Source: Pectinophora gossypiella
Lineage: Eukaryota; Arthropoda; Insecta; Lepidoptera; Gelechiidae
Reading direction: 5' to 3'
Assembly: GCF_024362695.1 (NCBI RefSeq)
Contig: NC_065417.1
Span: forward strand, 7,557,001-7,621,000
Length of the DNA stretch: 64,000 nucleotides
The stretch's first letter is position 1. The number at the start of each line of letters is the position of its first letter. Position numbers and translations under genes: made by a program. Below are positions 42,701-51,914 of the stretch, in pieces. The notes under the pieces are model-generated. The model ran no database searches and was not told the origin of the DNA. It worked only from the letters and a program-made list of their open reading frames with translations.

Positions 42701-45700
42701 CGGGTGAATATCTTATCGGTTTATCTTTAATCGTGTTTTCAAATACAATTCTCCTTTTACTTTTGGCGGCGAGGGTGTGCTGCCGCCAAAGGATGTTTTC
42801 GGGGTACCGAACTGAGTATAGTACCCCGCTAGTCACAACTTGGTAGTGTGACTAGGGATCGACGATCCAACAGTGTTGTGTTGGAAGTTGTATATATATG
42901 CGACTTGCTGTGTAAACTTCGATATCGCGTTTCACGACTGCTTGAAGACTGCATTATTGAATATGGCGCCATCTGTTGCATGTGGGCGGAACTAGCTGGT
43001 TAACTAGTTGGTTCCGCCACATACTCATCATCTCCCTAGCATTATCCCATTTTTCACAGGGTCCCCTTACCTAACCTAAAGATTTGACAGAGCTGGATTT
43101 TTACAGAAGGTAACAATAATAATTAAAAAGCAGATATTAATATTACGCCCTATAATATTCTTTTCAGGCTAATAAGAAAAGTAAGAGGTCTCGATCCCAG
43201 CGCAAACAGAAGGAAGTAAGCTTGTCAAAGACAAAAGAATGGGGACAGGCTATTGACTCTGAACACTTGTCAGAAATCACAGAAGAGGAACTTGAGGTAT
43301 GAAAGGTTTTTTTATAAAGTCTTACAAAACTGACGGCTATTATAGCATCTGTTATATAACATAGATTTAAGAACATTATACCTACGTCTTTATTTAACAG
43401 TAAGTATGTAGAAAGAGAACATACTATACACCTCTGCTTACCCCTACCGGGATGCAGGCGTGAATAGTGATGCTGTTTTATGTGTTAAGCAGAACATAAA
43501 GACAAGTTCATTACACAGAAAACAGACAAATGGTTCAGCTTATTTCTAGTACTTGTTACTTGTCTGTTATTGTCTAATCCACCTAAAAAAATAAAAGGAA
43601 ATGTTTGCCAGAAAGCGCTCCTAGCGCAGCGTAGAAGACACTAAATGTTTATGTGTTGGAGTAATTCCAAGACGACACAATACATTATTTTAGAACACCT
43701 CCACAGTAGAATGTATTCAATATAAATCAAAACAGTCTATAGGTTTAGGTATCTTGATCTCTATAAAAATCGTAGCCTCTCATTTTCAGTACAATAGGTA
43801 TTTTGTTTTTTACCTTTGATGGGTTTGCTCTTGGAGTGTGCGTCAAGTTAGCGGCCTCAAAAAAAAAATGGGCACGAAAAAATAATTTGACCATACCAAA
43901 AAATAGTACTCTTATTGAAAAAAATAGTACCTGTTGTAAAAAAATTAGTACCATCACGGTTCTGGATTTATAGCCATGTTTTATTGCACTTGCTAGCTTG
44001 ACGGTGAGCGAAATTTGGCGAGAGTTAACGACAAGGTCTTTCGCTTTGATTTAAACGCCAAAAAATAGTACCGAAATAGTACTCACCCCCTGCAAAATAC
44101 CGAAATTAGTACTTCAACGGTTTCAAAGTTATAAAGGCAGTTCTTTGATCCCGCTGGCTTGACGTTTTGAAAATACCTATTATCTAGGGAACGCTTGCAT
44201 ACTTCAGTTTGTAACTAATGTCAATAAACTCGTATGAAATAGTACTCCCTACCATCATAATTTGGACCTGATTCTCTTTGTAGAAATATGTCAAAAAGTC
44301 ATTATAACCTATGTCATTATTATTATTATTGTATGTCTTTTTCATATCTCGGGCCTATGGAGGCCCGGACTTTTGGAAGGCGTGCGTGGGGCCGAAGCCA
44401 ACACGTAGAGGCCCCTTAAGACAGTTTAATCTAAATGTGGTGTGACACCAACCGGCGATTATCCCTGTATGCACTATGGGAGTGCACCCAAAGACAATCC
44501 CCGGTTCGTGTAGGACTATTGCAGATTATGGGAACAAAGGGAACTGGGCTATTGGGTTGGGGGTTAGTGGACCGGGATACTGGAGCTATGGGGGACTATG
44601 GCGCCTGCTCGACCAATGTTGGTAAACATGGATAAATGAGCAGGCGGCGACTCGCCACTCACTGGATGGGCCACCTATCTAGCCGACGCGACTGGACGGC
44701 AAGGCAGCAACATGGTTGTGAGCAGCTCAGGGTGTCGAGAGGTGTACACCGCTTTCTGCGAGGCGGTTTACCCGCCTCACCAACTCGCGACTTATGCATC
44801 TTTCACTTCCACCCTGCGAGCGTATAGCTCTAACGCCCCACTCTGGCCGGCCAATGAAGGCAAGCCAGAGGTGAGAGTCCTGCGGCCCCCGCTGGGGTCC
44901 ACTCCGGCCGGCCAGTGAAGGCAAGCCGGAGACGGAGGGCCTGACCGACTCTCGGGGGATCTCAGCTCCGTGGTGTCGTCACTCACCAACAGCTCGCCAC
45001 AAGCTGGCCTGCGGAGACTGACTGCACTGATGAATTAACCAGGTTCGCTGATAAATTCACCAGGGGGCGATGGGGTCGTCACATCCCGACGCCTTTATTA
45101 TTATTATTAGTTACATACTGAAGTATGCAAGCGTTCCCCAGATAATAGGTATTTTCAAAACGTCAAGCCAGCGGGATCAAAGAACTGCCTTTATAACTTT
45201 GGAACCGTTGAAGTACTAATTTCGGTATTTTGCAGGGGGTGAGTACTATTTGTACTATTTTTTGGCGTTTAAATCAAAGCGAAAGACCTTGTCGTTAACT
45301 CTCGCCAAATTTCGCTCACCGTCAAGCTAGCAAGTGCAATACAACATGGCTATAAATCCAGAACCGTAATGGTACTAATTTTTTTACAATAGGTACTATT
45401 TTTTTCAATAAGAGTACTATGTTTTGGTATGGTCAAATTATTTTTTTCGTGCCCATTATTTTTTTGAGGCCGCTAGCTTGACGCACACAGAAAATGTTAG
45501 AAGACAGTTTGTAGTCATTTAATATTGTTATCTAGTCTTATGATTATATGAATAAATTTCCAGGTTAATTATTCCCATGCAACAAGATTACGTGGTTTCG
45601 TGCGGCTGGACATGAAGTATTTGACACCATTCTTCACAAGAAGATTCACACATCAGGTTTGTTACAAGTTAATAATTATCTGATGCATTTTGTAGACAGG

Positions 45701-46460
45701 CTCATGCCATTTCATGTCTTTTTCCTACAATACGAAAGGAAGACGTGATTATTATTATAAAATAAATATATACGTAAATAGTCACTAAATAGTCGATAGT
45801 TACTGTGGTCTGTGGTTCACCAGCTTGCTTCTCAGACGGGGAGCGCCGGTTGGAACCCCGGCACCGGACTTACACCAATAAGTTGCTAATTTATCTCAAG
45901 TGCGGTTTTCACTAACACACTTGGCTCGACCATTATAGACGGCGATATGGCTCCCCACCTAACGTGTTGGTCTAACAGAAAGCTCAGTGAGATGTGGGTA
46001 CTTAGGGTGGTATTAATAAACGAATCTCACCTGAGACTGCCCTCAAGACCATGCTCAAGTCCGTGTTTTTATATAAGAACTGTCACATTGACATAATCGT
46101 GAGAGCAGTCTCAAAGCTGAAATTAGTTTATTAATACCACCCTTAGTTCACCTTGCCCACCCTTGCCCTTAGTTTACCTCTGACTACCCCAATTGTGATA
46201 TAGTCGTGAGCTTATGTCATGTTATAAACTTTAATATCCATACTCGACGCACATCTGCTTGAATCGGTCAGAAAAACCTTTATAAAATACGATTTCGCCA
46301 CATACAGGAACTCAAGGATTGCAAGAGCCAAATGACAGACCTCACCAACCAGTGGTACCAGGCTATTAGGATATCAAACGACCGCGACACGGATGAAGAG
46401 GAAATCCTGCCGACAAACTCTCACTCCAACTCACTTAATAGTCTACAAAGAGGAGTATAG
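39762..46460 (+). CDS. Nhe8: Na+/H+ exchanger NHE8-type (SLC9A8), 7 exons
   Basis: Exons: 39762-40947, 41065-41221, 41411-41565, 42552-42703, 43168-43296, 45564-45656 and 46308-46460, totalling 674 codons plus stop with all phases closing. It exchanges Na+ or K+ for protons across Golgi/endosomal or apical membranes. Residues 1-23 are a signal peptide (VLWIGLICFLTLTYS). A Ser/Thr-rich luminal linker with many N-x-S/T sites follows, then about 12 membrane helices. Family motifs: FFLVLLPPIIFESGYNLHKG, VDPVATVAIF, GESILNDAVAIVL with the transport Asp, LAEGIHLSG and GLRGAISYAL. The cytoplasmic tail (RSRSQRKQK, WGQAIDSEHLSEITEEELEV, RLRGFVRLDMKYLTPFFTRR) is NHE8-like. Intron 3 has a SINE 12 nt past the donor and intron 5 a 1.65-kb inverted-repeat element. 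The 3' UTR reaches AATAAA at 47977. Confidence 0.95.
41578..41881 (-). mobile_element. tRNA-derived SINE just inside NHE8 intron 3
   Basis: On the - strand it starts near 41880 with a tRNA-like head, has B box GGGTTCGAATCCCAGTGGGG, and ends in a (GAA)n tail, seen as CTTCTTCTTCT at 41578. The flanks ATGTTCCAAT (41568-41577) and ATGTTGCAAT (41882-41891) form a target duplication with one mismatch. It is the same family as 9628-9936. It begins 12 nt after the exon 3 end, leaving the GTATGT donor intact. Confidence 0.87.
42290..42500. repeat. SINE-type fragment in NHE8 intron 3
   Basis: ACATCACGCCTGTATCTCCA then AAGGGGTAGCCAGAGG, and TATATACTATACAACTCTGC then CCTGCCCTTTGAGGACACAG, match the recurring CACGCCTATTTCCC...GGGGTAGGCAGAG family seen near 9350, 11350, 25640 and 43440. 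Confidence 0.55.
43836..45488. mobile_element. 1.65-kb element with about 383-bp terminal inverted repeats
   Basis: The left arm 43836-44218 begins GTGTGCGTCAAG and the right arm 45107-45488 ends CTTGACGCACAC. The arms match over their whole length with scattered differences, sharing blocks such as GCCTCAAAAAA, TTTGACCATACCA and GTTAACGACAAGGTCTTTCG. A repeated AATAGTACT/AAATTAGTACC word occurs throughout the arms. The 888-bp centre contains a GC-rich insertion with no confident gene. No clear target duplication was found, so the superfamily is not assigned. It lies in intron 5 of NHE8 and could fold into a long hairpin in the pre-mRNA. Confidence 0.9.
44340..45100. repeat. GC-rich insertion between the inverted arms
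   Basis: The segment is bounded by ATTATTATTATTATTG (about 44316) and TTTATTATTATTATTAG (about 45094), like a retroposed unit with a TTA-type tail. It is much richer in GC than the arms. It contains a local tandem of about 60 bp around CCGGCCAATGAAGGCAAGCC and CCGGCCAGTGAAGGCAAGCC. It ends GGGGTCGTCACATCCCGACG. Several short frames exist on both strands, none protein-like. It is probably a SINE or LINE 3' fragment. Confidence 0.5.
45800..46195 (+). mobile_element. tRNA-derived SINE interrupted by a MITE (NHE8 intron 6)
   Basis: The head contains CGGTTGGAACCCCGGCACCG as a B-box-like sequence. The body (TAACAGAAAGCTCAGTGAGA) is split at 46004 by the MITE at 46005-46142. The tail resumes and ends GCCCTTAGTTTACCTCTGAC then TACCCC. 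Tail fragments of the same family lie at 13850-13915 and 18235-18305. Confidence 0.7.
46005..46142. mobile_element. PIF/Harbinger-like MITE with TTA duplication
   Basis: The palindromic ends GGGTGGTATTAATAAAC and GTTTATTAATACCACCC are flanked by TTA at 46002-46004 and 46143-46145. It is 138 bp long with no coding capacity. The 3-bp TTA duplication is the PIF/Harbinger pattern. It sits inside a SINE, so it inserted later. Confidence 0.8.
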
Positions 46461-48014
46461 ATAGGTATTAAACGAATCAGTATTAGAACCTACTTATTTT
46501 ACAGATTTTGATTGCAGGGATTTTATAGTGACATATTTATAGCTTATTGTAAAACATAACCCAAATTATTCGAGATGTCGATGTGTAATGTAATGATTGA
46601 TAAGTTTTAGTCTATATTTGTTTTATAATCTGTGGCTCTCGAATAATTTGTTGTCGATAACAAACGAAGAATACATTTATTTATTTCCAGAATTTTCTCT
46701 ATCTGACTCTTAATGTTAGATTTAAATCAGAAGTATTTTTATGTGATTCATATTGTGATGCTAGGGTTATTTTAGTTATTTAGAAGTTTCAGAGTAAATT
46801 AACTAATACATGAAACTTGTGTGAGGCAGCCATAAAGTACACCAGGGTTAAGTCGAGCCTATATCCTAGCCGCCGGCAATGTTAGATTAGGCTGGTGGCT
46901 TTTGCTACCAGAGTCATTATTTTAACCCTGCCAATCTTTCGTACTATGAAAACTAAGCCGCGGGCTCAAAGCCGCCCGGCACAGGCCTTTTGCCCGCGTT
47001 TTCTTGTGGATAACCTTTAAAAAGTCAAAGTTCTGTTGTTTTTGGTTGTGTTGTATTCACATTAAATGTGTAGTTAGATAAATGTGTAAATATATTACGA
47101 TTGTGTAGGCGTAAACGCAATCTAGTCGATTCTTATTGTCATATTTTATTCAAGTTTAAAGTATGTAATACAACGAGTTGCGTTGTTGCGCCTTAGGTAT
47201 GGCAATTTTGTGAGGCTTGATGTAAAAATATTTTATGTCTTTAAATAATGGATTTAATTCATTATAATCATAATTGAATCAATTTGTTTGAGATATAGTT
47301 TCTATCTCTAAAGTTATATTGACATTTGTACTTCATACTATGAACTATATACTACTCTAGCATTTTGTTCACCTTATTGAACATACTTCTGTAAGTTGTT
47401 CCTTTTTAGCTTTAAATATAACCACTGGCATTCTATTGTAATATAATAGTGAATTGTGACTCCACCATTCAGTTTTACATTGGATATAAGATTGTAATTA
47501 TGTAAAGATCTATCCTGTGCATAGTTTATGTGTACTTAATGAATGGTGAAGTTCTATTTATTAAAAAATGTACACATTTGTAATGTAAAACCATGTTTCA
47601 TTCCATTTATCTATAAAGATGTATCTTTATAATCTTAACGCTTGACCAAAAAGCATATAATGCTTTCATTATCAATGTTTAAGTTGCACAAAAACCAGTG
47701 TGGAAATCAGTGAAATATTTTATATTTTAAAGAGAGGAAATAGAAGTTTTGTCAATATTTACAAATAAAACAATTTTTTATTTTATCAGATGTTACATTA
47801 AAATAAATCTATAGCATACTTTTTTGTGTGACTGAATTGGTTTTACAAATTAAGAATAATTGGTTCCTGTATTGACAGTATTTTTAGTTTAATATGATTG
47901 TAAAAACCTACAAATCAACAACTTATTGTTTTTATAATACAAAATGAAACAAAATGTACCTATGTTGTGAAAGCATAATAAATACACATTGCAATGGACC
48001 ATGCACTGAGATTT
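46461..48014. other. 3' UTR of NHE8 and intergenic tail
   Basis: This long AT-rich 3' region has several AATAAA signals, the last at 47977-47982, only 33 bp from the stop codon of the convergent PFDN4 gene. A GC-richer patch at 46840-47000 (CCGCCGGCAATG, AAAGCCGCCCGGCACAGG) may be a small repeat. There is no gene. Confidence 0.5.
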
Positions 48015-48711
48015 TTATTCTTCTTCATTTTCTAAATTTATGTGGCTGCCAAACTTTCCATACAAGTGAGCTTTCAGTTCACCCATTTGAGATTTGAGTT
48101 GTTCACATTTGCCTTCTAATTCTGCTATTTCATTTTCCTTTTTTGATTTTGCATCTTCCAAAGACTTCTGTTGAGAGAAAATACAATAATCAACATAGAT
48201 TCCAATATGTGCATGATGTATATAAGGATAGAAGGAGCTAGCTGTATCCCGTAAATAATAACCCTAATTAATAACCTCACCCAATAAATGAATGTCTAAC
48301 AGGGAGAGTATACCTTGATTACAACAAACCTCAATGAGACAGACTACTTACCAATGTGTCCTCCAAGCTCTGGCAAACAAACACTTCTCCTATGAGGTAG
48401 GGTATCTTCTCCGTGTCGTCTGCGAGACCTAGCTCCTCCACAGCTTCTTCTAAGTTCTTCATATCATTCTGTTTAACTTTCAATTCGTCTTTGTAATCAT
48501 CAACCTTCGCGTTTAGACGAGCGAATTTATTAATTTTTTGTTGATCTTCATATGAAATGTGAACGTCCGAGTCCTGTAAAGTAGAAGAATTTTAATAAAA
48601 ATTAAAAATACGGAACATTTGTGTGCCGCTCAGATTGTATTTCTAACCTCTTCATTCAATTACAAATTCTATACTTACCGGTTGGAAGGTTCCTTTTCCT
48701 GAATTAGCCAT
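48015..48711 (-). CDS. Pfdn4: prefoldin subunit 4 (3 exons)
   Basis: Exons on the - strand: 48711-48679, 48573-48352 and 48167-48015, all phase 0, totalling 135 codons plus stop, the normal length. Prefoldin is a hexameric cytosolic chaperone that passes nascent actin and tubulin to the CCT chaperonin, and PFDN4 is one of its four beta-type subunits. The sequence shows the start MANSGKGTFQPDSDVHISYE, the first coiled-coil helix (YEDQQKINKFARLNAKVDDY), the beta-hairpin region (EELGLADDTEKIPYLIGEVF), then the second helix (KSKKENEIAELEGKCEQLKS) and the family end KAHLYGKFGSHINLENEEE. A 3.06-kb transposable element begins 134 bp upstream of the start codon, so the core promoter lies either in that short gap or within the element. 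Confidence 0.95.
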
Positions 48712-48941
48712 GTTTATATTTCGCCGTTATGATATTTATTTAATATAATATTCCTTTAATTACCTACTATAGTTTTTCGAAAAAAGGAAAACTTAACTCA
48801 TGTGTCACCCATCAAATGTCAGCTACAAATGTCAGTGTCAAAATTAGCGATGGGCGTTATTAACCATAACTGGTTATATATGCAGTTACGAGCTCGAACA
48901 GTGATCACTCGTTTTCCACTACAACAAAAACTAGTGATATT

Positions 48942-49589
48942 TAGGGATGCGCCGATCCGATCCGATCTTTTAGAAAATCGGATCGAAAGCCATTCGATCT
49001 GCCGATTTTTGGATCGGATCGAGACCATGCGATTTTTAGGCGGATCGATACAAAACTTTAAAGATCGGATCGCTTGGATCGTATGAATTGAAAAGCGTAT
49101 TACCTACATTAATTGCTTACGATTTTGTTAGGATAGAACTCGGATCTTCTGTTTACGTTACGTTCCAAACTTAGCGGCGTCTTTTGCGTGCGGGTAGGTA
49201 TAGATATATGAGCATCATATTACATTTTATTATAATTTAACTTTGTGAGTAAGTAAACATACGAGTAAAATGTGTGGTTTGATTTGATTCTAATTGCTAT
49301 TGTCTCCGAGTATCTCAGATGTACGGACGTTTTGTCTTGTAAAATTGTTTGGTCAAAAAATGGTGTCCCCTATAAAAACAAAGTGTGTGGAGTCAGTTTA
49401 CCCGAGATTACCCGAAGGCGGAAAATAAATATTTAAAAGTAATTGTGTCTTGCTTATTTGCATCCGATCCGGATCGATTTTCTTGATATCGGATCGACGG
49501 CATGCGATACAATCCGCGGATCGGATCGACGCATTACGATCCGATCCGATCCTTAAAATCGGATCGACGATGTGGATCGCGCATCCCTA
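48942..49589. mobile_element. hAT-type MITE nested in the larger element, GGATCGGATC arrays
   Basis: The ends are TAGGGATGCG and CGCATCCCTA with the exact 8-bp duplication GTGATATT at 48934-48941 and 49590-49597. Both subterminal regions repeat CGATCCGATC and GGATCGGATC words many times, which would serve as transposase-binding repeats. There is no coding frame. It is younger than the host element it interrupts. Confidence 0.92.
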
Positions 49590-49944
49590 GTGATATTCAT
49601 AACGCCATTTAAACCTCAGAACAATAACTAAAGCATAGAAGGAAGGCTAAAATAGCAACAGAACTCTATAATTCTGCTCTACTTTATCTTACGGAACCGG
49701 CGTAATGTTAGACAAAGACGCATATACAAAAATTGTTTCGTAATTTCGTAGGTTGTCACAAGTTTTTCAATGCCTAGTGTTGGGTTTCACTTTCGTAATA
49801 TGTCGATAAAATTAAATTTACTTACAATTAATGTCGATAATTTTTTTTACAAGATTTCTTTTTGTAGGACGCAATTATTTTCTTCTTGATGAAAGGAGAC
49901 TCTGTCTCTGATAGGTAAGTATCTAATCATTTTTGGATTATATT

Positions 49945-50330
49945 GGCCCCGATTCCTGCAGACACCGCCTAATTTTATTTTAAGTTATATCCGTCATTTT
50001 CATATCCATCGAAAAGGAAAGGGACGGATGATTCACAGCTCTTAATTTTAGGAAGAATGAGTAAATGAATGAATAACCCGGGCGAATCAAAAAGGTATGT
50101 CGCTGGTATGCAATCCGTTTGACGTGCTGTCTACTTACCTGTGTCGGGTTATTGACTGATGTAAAAATTTTAGACGGTTGTTTTAGATTTGTCCTTAAAA
50201 TTGACGTGTGTTCCATAAATTTTATGCTTGTCGATTACCCGTCCTTTTCCTTTTCGGCGGATAAGAAAATGACAGATATAACTTAAAATAAAATTAGATG
50301 GTATTTACAGGAATTAGCACCATTGTCTGG
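49945..50330. mobile_element. inverted-repeat MITE nested in the larger element
   Basis: The left end CCCGATTCCTGCAGACACCG, followed by CTAATTTTATTTTAAGTTAT, is mirrored by ATAACTTAAAATAAAATTAG and GGTATTTACAGGAATTAGCA at the right. GAAAAGGAAAGGGACGG pairs with CCGTCCTTTTCCTTTTC. The arms are about 90 bp. The exact ends and target duplication were not resolved. Confidence 0.7.
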
Positions 50331-50340
50331 TTTATATTAG

Positions 50341-50401
50341 TTTGGAGCTGCAGCTCACATTCAGGAAGGAAAGAAAATAGCCAACTGTAATGGTTTCATC
50401 G
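50341..50401 (+). repeat. inverted second copy of THAP exon 1
   Basis: GAGCTGCAGCTCACATTCAG, AAAGAAAATAGCCAA and TTTCATCGGTAAGTATTTTG match the - strand exon 1 and its donor at 51165-51100, in the opposite orientation. The copy lacks the start codon region and has small indels. It starts right after the nested MITE, consistent with a partial inverted duplication in the element's arms. Confidence 0.8.
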
Positions 50402-50459
50402 GTAAGTATTTTGTAATATTCGAATTTATTTATGATGTCATCCGCCGTGCACTGGTGTT

Positions 50460-50650
50460 GATCGACGTGCCGTGCAAATTGGAACCGCCGGGTCTAAGCC
50501 GCACAGACAGTAAGAGGCCCGATGGGCTCACGCTCATACCCTAGGAGAGGGAGCGTGCTTTATTGTGGGACGCGACCTGCGCTTGCAGGTTTGCAGCAAC
50601 GCACCTGCCCCGTACTACTCGAACCGCAGGGCCGGCTGCCGAGTGGGCCG
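50460..50650. repeat. GC-rich segment of unknown origin in the element
   Basis: About 190 bp (CGACGTGCCGTGCAAATTGG through GCAACGCACCTGCCCCGTAC and GGGCCGGCTGCCGAGTGGGC) is GC-rich against an AT-rich background. It may be a retroelement fragment or captured host DNA. It abuts the THAP stop codon and may be what truncated that frame. Confidence 0.35.
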
Positions 50651-51184
50651 CTAGCCAAAAACTGGCGAAATATGGGAATTTAACGCGGACCCACAATTTT
50701 GTCCCTTTTGCCGTCGAGACTTCGGGTGTGTGAATGTAGGAATAGCATCGTCTCGAAGACGTCTCCACTTCGAATTAGGAACACACATAAATGAATCCGC
50801 AGTAAAATGTTTCGAGCAAATACGGCTGTACTTATTTGGAATCCAATTTCGTCTATTAATGTGAATTATCCATTCTTTCTCTTTGTTATCGTCTACAGGA
50901 AATCTAAAAATTAAAAGTATCGATAATTTTAGTACATCACTATGGACAATCAACATAACCTCAAATCAATTCCGTATTCATCGATGAAACGTATAATATA
51001 ATGGATATCTCAAATATTTTATGCTACAAATCTATTCAGCAAAACATATTACTTTCCTAAAATTGTTCAGCAGTTCACATTTCACTAGAAAATTACAAAA
51101 AACTTACCGATGAAACGACAGAAGTTGTTGGCTATTTTCTTTTCTTCCTGAATGTGAGCTGCAGCCCCATACCACACAAGACAT
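50651..51184 (-). CDS. THAP zinc-finger protein inside the transposable element (2 exons, 109 residues)
   Basis: Exon 1 is 51184-51108 and exon 2 is 50903-50651, with phase CG|A closing to the conserved HRFP. The frame encodes a whole THAP domain: MSCVVWGCSSHSGRKENSQQ with the first two Cys, LLSFHRFP, EWIIHINRRNWIPNKYSRIC with CSKHF (third Cys and His), and the DDAIPTF box. After it come a basic KSRRQK and a short tail. THAP domains bind DNA and occur in P-element transposases and in host transcription factors. The lack of a catalytic domain means either a captured host gene 5' part or the N-terminus of a degenerated transposase. The C-terminal end at 50651 may be an artefact of truncation. 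It is not known to be transcribed. Confidence 0.75.
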
Positions 51185-51914
51185 AATGTCACAGAGTCGA
51201 GACACTCAATTATTTGATATAAATAAAAGTTTCTTTCCATTTATTTGGAAAAATATTGTTAAATTATCACTTAAAACAATCTGAACACAAGACACTCGTA
51301 AACAAAGTTCACGCGACCGTGTCAAATAGTTCGGTAAATATAAGTAAAATCTTCTTATGTATGTTACTATGTATTTGGCCGAGTTAAAATGAGTCCAATA
51401 GGTCCAAATGACATTTCATGTTGTGACAACCTCGGAAAAAATGAAGCAAAGAGCGAATCATTTGTCCTTTTCTCACTCACAGTTTGTGTCGTAAGCTAGA
51501 AGAGAGCCGGTTTATAGTTTCTGAATTCTTATTTTAGCCTTCCTTCTATGCTTTAGTTATTGTTCTGAGATTTAAACGATCGAAATAGGCATCAGTCTTC
51601 AATAACTCTTTTAATCACAACGCCATAAAGTTAAATCGAATTCACTCTTATGTTTAAGGCATAGCGTCGATGTTTGGCTACTTTCACTACTCACGCAAAA
51701 TCACTGGTTTTACAATACGTGTGCGTGAAGAAGAATTAAGTTATACTGCTACCTAACCAAACGATTTTACGTTACAATTATCACGTTTGCTTCAGAACGT
51801 TGTGAAAATAACTAGTTATAAAAATCACTAGTTAAGAAACTAGTTATTGGAAATCACATAACGCTTACGTTACGTTATCTCAAAAACCGATAACGACCCA
51901 TCGCTAGTCAAAAT

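Larger units (their letters stand above)
48845..51906. mobile_element. 3.06-kb hAT-like TIR element carrying a THAP gene and nested MITEs
   Basis: The ends are TAGCGATGGGCGTTAT and ATAACGACCCATCGCTA, flanked by the exact 8-bp duplication GTCAAAAT at 48837-48844 and 51907-51914. The subterminal arms are also inverted repeats over several hundred bases, for example CAGAACAATAACTAAAGCAT near 49618 against ATGCTTTAGTTATTGTTCTG near 51550. The tips fit the hAT consensus (TAGNG), and P-superfamily elements also make 8-bp duplications. Inside lie a nested hAT MITE (48942-49589), an inverted-repeat MITE (about 49945-50330), and a two-exon THAP frame on the - strand. No hAT catalytic domain was seen. 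Confidence 0.9.

Noticed and set aside
44435..44989. Five frames of 63-68 codons in the centre of the NHE8 palindrome
   Set aside because: They lie on both strands of a GC-rich repeat with internal tandem sequence and have no protein-like pattern.
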